Source: Shewanella gelidimarina
GTDB lineage: Bacteria > Pseudomonadota > Gammaproteobacteria > Enterobacterales > Shewanellaceae
Assembly (NCBI RefSeq): GCF_023283945.1
Contig: NZ_JAKIKW010000003.1
Coordinates: 1-64,000 of the forward strand
Length of the DNA: 64,000 nucleotides
Reading direction: 5' to 3'
Positions within the stretch are counted from its first letter, which is position 1. The number at the start of each line of letters is the position of its first letter. Below, piece by piece: positions 59,491-64,000 of this stretch. A program made the position numbers and the translations under genes. The notes beneath the pieces were generated by a model that saw only the letters and a list, made by a program, of their open reading frames with translations, did no database searches and had not been told where the DNA came from.

Positions 59491-59742
59491 ATGGAAGCTA
59501 TTAATACTATTGAAATCATCGGTTATGCTGCGTCAATTATGGTCGCGATTTCGCTAATGATGAAAGACATTACCTGGTTGAGATGTTTGAACTTTACCGG
59601 TTGTTCACTGTTTGTTATTTATGGAGCGTCAATTGAAGCATGGCCTGTCGCGGGTATGAATGCCTTTGTTGCGTGTATCAATATTTACCACCTGCAAAAG
59701 ATTTACCGTAATCGCAATAACGTCGAGCTCGCTACTGATTAA
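59491..59742 (+). CDS. Small inner-membrane protein, YgjV-like
   Basis: 83 aa with three probable membrane spans: EIIGYAASIMVAISLMMKD, LRCLNFTGCSLFVIYGASI and WPVAGMNAFVACINIYHL. This pattern, with NFxGxxxFxxYG in the second span and a Met-Asn pair in the third, matches small YgjV-type membrane proteins distantly related to PQ-loop families. Function unknown. AAAAGG lies before the ATG inside a foldable leader. Confidence 0.72.
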   Translation: MEAINTIEIIGYAASIMVAISLMMKDITWLRCLNFTGCSLFVIYGASIEAWPVAGMNAFVACINIYHLQKIYRNRNNVELATD

Positions 59743-59751
59743 TTAGTAGAT

Positions 59752-59772
59752 ATACCTAAGCTACTTGGGTAT
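59752..59772. repeat. Near-perfect 21-bp palindrome, likely MITE remnant or weak terminator
   Basis: ATACCTAAG-CTA-CTTGGGTAT. Its ends are the same as those of the ATACCCAA-family element at 32454-32580, joined without the centre. It sits 10 bp past the stop of the small membrane protein gene. Confidence 0.45.
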
Positions 59773-59962
59773 TTCGTGCTGGTCTGATTATCTATGGATA
59801 ATTAGGCTAGCAAATTGGCTTCCTCCATTATTTTTCCTCGGTCATCATCCAACGCTAACAAGCCTATTTTTTGCGCTGTGTCATAAAACTTTAGGGTAGT
59901 TGTCACCTTCACGTCATGGATTTTTAATAGCTTGCTATTAAATAATGATTTTGGAGTTTGCA

Positions 59963-60475
59963 ATGATCACCTCACTATCAAGACTGGATCGCAGTGGCTA
60001 TCAATTTTTGGTTAAGCAAGGCCAGGAGCATGGTTTACAACCTTTGGCTTTATCACTTTCGGCCTCCGGTAACGGACCTGTATACCTATACATGGTGGTG
60101 CTGTTTTTACTGTTCGATAGTCATGGCGAGTCACTGCTTAATACGCTATTAGCTGCATATTTGGTTGAGTTGCCACTTTATTTTCTGCTTAAAAATATGA
60201 TCCGTAGACAACGTCCTTGCCATGCGCTTGCTGATGGAATTGCCCGTTTTGAACCCGCTGACAAATTTAGTTTGCCCTCGGGTCACACTGCTGCTGCATT
60301 CGTGATGGCCACAAGCATCTACTTTATCTATCCACAACTGTTTTATATTGCCACGTGCTGGGCAATAGGCATTGGTCTGTCACGCATTATTTTAGGGGTT
60401 CACTATCCGCTGGATATTATCGCCGGTGCCTTGCTCGGTATCGCTTCTGTCGTGTTTAGTCAGCACATTATTTAG
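59963..60475 (+). CDS. PAP2-family membrane phosphatase
   Basis: 170-aa integral membrane phosphatase of the PAP2 (phosphatidate/undecaprenyl-pyrophosphate phosphatase) type. Seen: three signature motifs complete: KNMIRRQRPC (KxxxxxxRP), PSGHTAAAF and SRIILGVHYPLDI (SRxxxxxHxxxD), within about five spans. ATG at 59963 with GGAG six nt upstream is preferred over the ATG at 59945. The next gene, a glycosyltransferase, starts 9 nt later; the two probably act on a shared lipid-linked substrate, but which one is not known. Confidence 0.88.
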   Translation: MITSLSRLDRSGYQFLVKQGQEHGLQPLALSLSASGNGPVYLYMVVLFLLFDSHGESLLNTLLAAYLVELPLYFLLKNMIRRQRPCHALADGIARFEPADKFSLPSGHTAAAFVMATSIYFIYPQLFYIATCWAIGIGLSRIILGVHYPLDIIAGALLGIASVVFSQHII

Positions 60476-60484
60476 GAGAGCGCA

Positions 60485-61540
60485 TTGAAGATCCTCTACG
60501 GAGTACAAGGTACTGGAAATGGCCATTTAAGTCGGGCAAGAGTGATGGCTAAAGCGATGCATAAGCAAGGAGCGGACGTAGACTTTTTCTTTTCTGGCCG
60601 CTCCGCGGAGCATTTTTTTGATATGCAGTGCTTTGGGCAATATCGGGTGCAATCAGGCCTGACGTTTGCGACTAAAGATGGCCGTGTGAATGTAGGGCAA
60701 ACCGCTAAGATGAACGCATGGTTTGGATTTGTTAAAGATGTCAAAAACCTAGATTTAAGCGGCTATGACCTGGTCCTTAATGATTTTGAGCCCGTATCCG
60801 CTTGGGCAGCTAAAAATCAAGGTGTGCCGTCCATTGGGATCAGCCATCAAGCCGCGCTCAATTTCTCGGTGCCTAAAGTGGGTGACAGTTGGTTTAACGA
60901 AACGATGTTGAACTACTTTGCACCAGTGGATATTGCGTTAGGCTGCCATTGGCATCATTTTGGCTTTCCAATTTTGCCCCCTTTTGTCGAGGTCGATAAA
61001 GTTGAGAAAGAGTTAGCGCATCAAGTATTGGTCTATCTGCCTTTTGAGTCCCCAGATGCGATTGTAGACTTCTTGGCACCTTTTACTGATTACACCTTTT
61101 TGGTGTACCACGCAGGGATACCTCATCGGTCAATGCCGCCACACATTAAATGGCATGGTTTTGACCGCGATGGTTTTAAAGCGGCAATGGCAAGTTGTGG
61201 TGGCGTGATTGGCAATGCGGGTTTTGAGCTTGCCAGCGAAGCGTTAACCTTGGGCAAGAAGCTGCTGATTAAGCCGTTATTAGGTCAGTTTGAGCAGTTA
61301 TCTAATGTTGCAGCACTTGAACTACTCGGGGCCGCTGAGTGCATGAAAACATGTTTAGATCCTGATGCACTGCGGCGTTGGTTAAAGTCACCGACGCCCG
61401 AATCTATAGACTATCCTCAAGTGGCTGATGAGTTAGTGAGCTGGTTACTCAAGGGCGATTGGAATCAGCCTGAGGAGTTATGCCAGTCACTTTGGTCGCA
61501 AGTCAATTTACCTCAGAGCTGGCAAAAAAAGAGCCCTTAA
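60485..61540 (+). CDS. Glycosyltransferase, MJ1255/VC2487 family
   Basis: 351-aa GT-B-like protein. Seen: N-terminal MKILYGVQGTGNGHLSRARVMAKAM with the glycine-rich loop and HLSR motif of this family, VLNDFEPVSAWAA, IGISHQAAL, and a C-terminal nucleotide-sugar region GGVIGNAGFELASEALTLGKKLLIKPLLGQFEQ, typical of MurG/UGT-like folds. Starts with TTG, set by TTAGGAGAG just upstream. Donor and acceptor unknown; pairing with a PAP2 phosphatase suggests envelope glycolipid work. Confidence 0.85.
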   Translation: MKILYGVQGTGNGHLSRARVMAKAMHKQGADVDFFFSGRSAEHFFDMQCFGQYRVQSGLTFATKDGRVNVGQTAKMNAWFGFVKDVKNLDLSGYDLVLNDFEPVSAWAAKNQGVPSIGISHQAALNFSVPKVGDSWFNETMLNYFAPVDIALGCHWHHFGFPILPPFVEVDKVEKELAHQVLVYLPFESPDAIVDFLAPFTDYTFLVYHAGIPHRSMPPHIKWHGFDRDGFKAAMASCGGVIGNAGFELASEALTLGKKLLIKPLLGQFEQLSNVAALELLGAAECMKTCLDPDALRRWLKSPTPESIDYPQVADELVSWLLKGDWNQPEELCQSLWSQVNLPQSWQKKSP

Positions 61541-61691
61541 AACTGATGGTGACTACTGGGATTTAATATGTCACTAATATAAAGAGACAATGCTGCCGCT
61601 GTACATACCTAGGCGTGCCTATTACTACTGACTTTTAAAGAGGTATAATGCTTAAGTCTTTCGCCTAACATAAATCCATATCGGCAATATT

Positions 61692-62363
61692 ATGCAGCTA
61701 AAACCACTCGAGAAAGGGCGTTTTCATTCATTATGGCATCAAGAACATGATGCTATTGAGCAGATTATGCGTGAGTGCATTACCGAAACGAAAACGGTGA
61801 CTGCACAACATCGACTAATGGAACAAGGCCAAAAGGTTAACGACCTGATCTTGGTGCCACGTGGCCGTATCTCAATGGGTTATACCGCTCGAAATGGCCG
61901 TAGCTTTCAGTTGGGAACCATGACTTGCGACTCTCAGCTGTTTGGGGAAATGGAGTTTTTTACCCACTACTTGTGCCAGTTAGATATTATTGCCGAAGAG
62001 CCATTAGAAATCTCCATTATTAATGGCGATAAGTTACAACAGGCTTTATTAAAAACGCCTCAGTTTGCACTATTTTTTGCCAGCGCTATCGCCATAGACT
62101 ATCAAGATACTGTGGATATTTTGACCCGCCGCATGTTATATCCCATCGCTTATAATATTGCTTACGACCTCTATCATCAGTATTTAAAAGATCAGCCGGT
62201 AGAAGGTTTCACTAAGTGCTATTTAGAAGCTGAACGCTTTGCGACAACCGATAGAGTCTATCGCCGTGCAGTTAAAAAGCTGGAAGATTTAGCCTTGATT
62301 AAACGAGATAAAGAGGGGCTGATAATTTGTGATCTTGAAGGGCTTAAGTCCTTTATTGAATAA
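61692..62363 (+). CDS. Crp/Fnr-family transcriptional regulator
   Basis: 223 aa. Seen: an N-terminal cyclic-nucleotide-binding-like beta roll (~25-120; LMEQGQKVNDLILVPRGRISMGYTA ... SQLFGEMEFF), a dimerisation helix (~125-160) and a C-terminal winged helix with RFATTDRVYRRAVKKLEDLALIKRDKEGLIICD. The Arg-Ser of cAMP-binding CRP and the N-terminal cysteines of FNR are absent, so the ligand is unknown. Transcribed alone; a MITE begins 20 bp past its stop. Confidence 0.82.
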   Translation: MQLKPLEKGRFHSLWHQEHDAIEQIMRECITETKTVTAQHRLMEQGQKVNDLILVPRGRISMGYTARNGRSFQLGTMTCDSQLFGEMEFFTHYLCQLDIIAEEPLEISIINGDKLQQALLKTPQFALFFASAIAIDYQDTVDILTRRMLYPIAYNIAYDLYHQYLKDQPVEGFTKCYLEAERFATTDRVYRRAVKKLEDLALIKRDKEGLIICDLEGLKSFIE

Positions 62364-62383
62364 ATCTCAAACATGTAGCTCTA

Positions 62384-62670
62384 GGGGCCGTTGAACTTTC
62401 TAGCTTAATTTTTGTTCGATTATTTACCGTAATGAATAATGATTTGAGTACAAGGCTTGAGCGATGATTTAGCAGTCTAAGCGAAAGCTCGTAACGCATT
62501 CTAGTCATAAAAGACGAATAGAATTGAAACGAACCCTAAGGGCCGCGCTTCTTGGCTATTTTTACGGTGTTGTAGGCTACTCGTGGAGAATGACTAAACG
62601 ACATAGCCTCCGCCTTGTCAAAATAGCCAATAAACTGCGGCAAAAACAACCGTGAAAGATCAGCTGCCCC
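62384..62670. mobile_element. MITE, IS630/Tc1-type ends, copy B (inverted relative to copy A)
   Basis: 287 bp, bounded by TA at 62382-62383 and 62671-62672, ends GGGGCCGTTGAACTTTC and its inverted partner GAAAGATCAGCTGCCCC. It matches the reverse complement of 37466-37738 along its length, with about 14 extra bases near the left end (around 62415-62435). Non-coding. Confidence 0.8.
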
Positions 62671-62723
62671 TAGTACCATTCGTTTAAGGATTAATCTTGA
62701 TATTCGATTAAAGGTTAGAAATG

Positions 62724-62751
62724 AAAGAACCCAGTGATCACTGGGTTCTTT
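62724..62751. terminator. Terminator after the MFS transporter gene
   Basis: Perfect palindrome of AAAGAACCCAGTGA and its complement, 14-bp arms, with A/T tracts on both sides. Confidence 0.85.
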
Positions 62752-62785
62752 TGTTTTTAACTGTTTTAGAATAATGCCAAATTAT

Positions 62786-63958
62786 TTATGCTGTTTGAGC
62801 TGACATACTGGCTTTTTGTTTATTGGAAATGAGTAACATCGCAATAATCAGGCCGTAGATCACTGGGATTGCATACATAACTGTTTGTAAACCAATGATA
62901 CTTTCAAATAGTGAGCTAATTGCAGGGCTGAACATTGCACCGGCACTACCACTAATCAAAATATAAGATACGTTTCGGCTGCTGGCACTTTTCACAAATG
63001 ACACTCCATAGGCAATAAAAGCGTTATAAAGTGCTGCACAAGCGAAGCCGTAACCATAAGTTAAGTAACCAATCCAAGCCAAGTTATCTGTAGTGACAAT
63101 CAAACTAGTGATAACAAATGCAAGTAAAATCATACCCATAATGAAATGCTGGATCTTAACTCTCGACACGATAACAGTCGACACTAGCGCACCAATGAGT
63201 GCTGCAGACCAATATTGAGTGATAATATTACCGGCGTCTTCGAATGGAATATCGAACTTGGTTTTAACGAACATCGGTGCCCAAGTAAGGAAGGTATACA
63301 GTGCTAGCATTCCGAGAAATAAACCAACTCCGCCGCTAATTATCCCTAAGTTCCACTCTGATTCATCTTTGCCATTCTCTGCTGATGTTTGATTTTCTAC
63401 GAGTTCGAAATTGGTTGCAAGCGCGATGGCGGCAGTGGCTAATGCAACAATACCAACAGCTAGGTAGCTGTAGCTCCAAGAGAGTGCATGGCTTAATGCA
63501 TAGGTGGTTATGAGTGGAAATACAACGCCAGCAACGTTAAAGGTGGCATCTTGTACTACTAACATCGTGCTTTGAATTTTGTCTTTCCACACCGACACGA
63601 CGATTGTACCCGCGATACAGAGGCCAACACCGCCACAAAGCCCGATAATTGTCATTGCAATCATTACTACGGTTAGCGAACCCGTGAAGTGTAAAGCGGC
63701 TGCACTGAGTGCAATGCCCACATAGCTGATAAGCGTCATGCGTTTTACGCCAATTCTTTCAATTAAGAAAAAAGCGACTATGGTCCCGGCAAGAGCACCA
63801 CCATTAAGCAGTGAGAATATTGAGGCGACTTCGTTGACGTTAGCTGAAAACTTCTCAGCTATAGGTTCAATCAACATGCCGAACTGTGTGGCAAAGCCTG
63901 CCATAACAAAATTGGCTAAAAAGCTGAGCAAGGTTAAGGATATTTTATTTTTCATCAT
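62786..63958 (-). CDS. MFS transporter, TsgA-like
   Basis: 390-aa major facilitator with 12 spans. Seen: LSFLANFVMAGFATQFGMLIEPIAEKF and SIFSLLNGGALAGTIVAFFLIERIGVKRM (loop 2-3 basic motif), then GLCGGVGLCIAGTIVVSVW, and a second half starting GVGLFLGMLALYTFLTWAP. Length and the opening resemble TsgA of enterobacteria, a transporter of unresolved substrate. AGGAACC precedes the double ATG. Monocistronic, with its own terminator. Confidence 0.82.
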   Translation of the reverse strand: MMKNKISLTLLSFLANFVMAGFATQFGMLIEPIAEKFSANVNEVASIFSLLNGGALAGTIVAFFLIERIGVKRMTLISYVGIALSAAALHFTGSLTVVMIAMTIIGLCGGVGLCIAGTIVVSVWKDKIQSTMLVVQDATFNVAGVVFPLITTYALSHALSWSYSYLAVGIVALATAAIALATNFELVENQTSAENGKDESEWNLGIISGGVGLFLGMLALYTFLTWAPMFVKTKFDIPFEDAGNIITQYWSAALIGALVSTVIVSRVKIQHFIMGMILLAFVITSLIVTTDNLAWIGYLTYGYGFACAALYNAFIAYGVSFVKSASSRNVSYILISGSAGAMFSPAISSLFESIIGLQTVMYAIPVIYGLIIAMLLISNKQKASMSAQTA

Positions 63959-64000
63959 TGGTTCCTAGTATCGCGGTATCAAGACCTAAAGTTAAGCCGC

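Overview
The window reads as a continuous chromosomal segment of a marine gammaproteobacterium, almost certainly a Shewanella. Evidence: a LapA/BpfA-type giant adhesin next to hemY-hemX-hemD-hemC and a divergent cyaA; cyaY-lptM-lysA-dapF-DUF484-xerC-yigB; prmA and dusB-fis beside a Wolinella-type menaquinol:fumarate reductase (two cytochrome b genes, then frdA and frdB); trxA/rho divergent from rhlB-gppA; ubiE-ubiJ-ubiB-tatABC-tatD; and several short inverted-repeat elements of the kind common in Shewanella. No rRNA, tRNA, CRISPR array, phage or complete IS was seen.

Layout. 1-9.4 kb: truncated adhesin gene, the haem operon hemCDXY on the minus strand, then cyaA on the plus strand with a near-consensus CRP site between hemC and cyaA. 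9.8-14.4 kb: lysine and cell-wall precursor operon (lysA, dapF) running into DUF484, xerC and a HAD phosphatase. 14.4-18.3 kb: a di-iron nitrosative-stress repair protein under a striking palindrome, a periplasmic kelch protein, and two PepSY membrane proteins. 18.8-21.8 kb: an unusually large HelD-like helicase with zinc ribbons and an insertion. 21.9-29.6 kb: an accessory catabolic cluster (amidotransferase, Fe-alcohol dehydrogenase, aldehyde dehydrogenase, glutamine-synthetase-like ligase, ethanolamine-type permease, LysR regulator). 30-37.3 kb: fis-dusB, prmA, fumarate reductase. 37.4-43.7 kb: a LysR-acetyltransferase fusion, rho, trxA, rhlB, a short Ppx/GppA. 44-51.7 kb: a large TonB-dependent receptor, a thioredoxin-like protein, hemB, a diguanylate cyclase, tatD. 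52-59.2 kb: Tat translocase, ubiquinone genes, formimidoylglutamase, rraA. 59.5-64 kb: small membrane protein, PAP2 phosphatase, glycosyltransferase, Crp-like regulator, MFS transporter.

The most interesting system is the 21.9-29.6 kb cluster. Its six genes fit a complete gamma-glutamylation route for ethanolamine or a similar amino alcohol: import, gamma-glutamylation, alcohol to aldehyde, aldehyde to acid, and release of glutamate plus an amino acid such as glycine. This would need neither vitamin B12 nor a microcompartment. A 9-5-9 bp palindrome sits upstream of the permease as the likely operator. Other notable points are two fumarate reductase cytochrome b paralogues of which only one keeps the E-pathway glutamate, the LysR-GNAT fusion, and three families of miniature inverted-repeat elements lying very close to gene ends or promoters.
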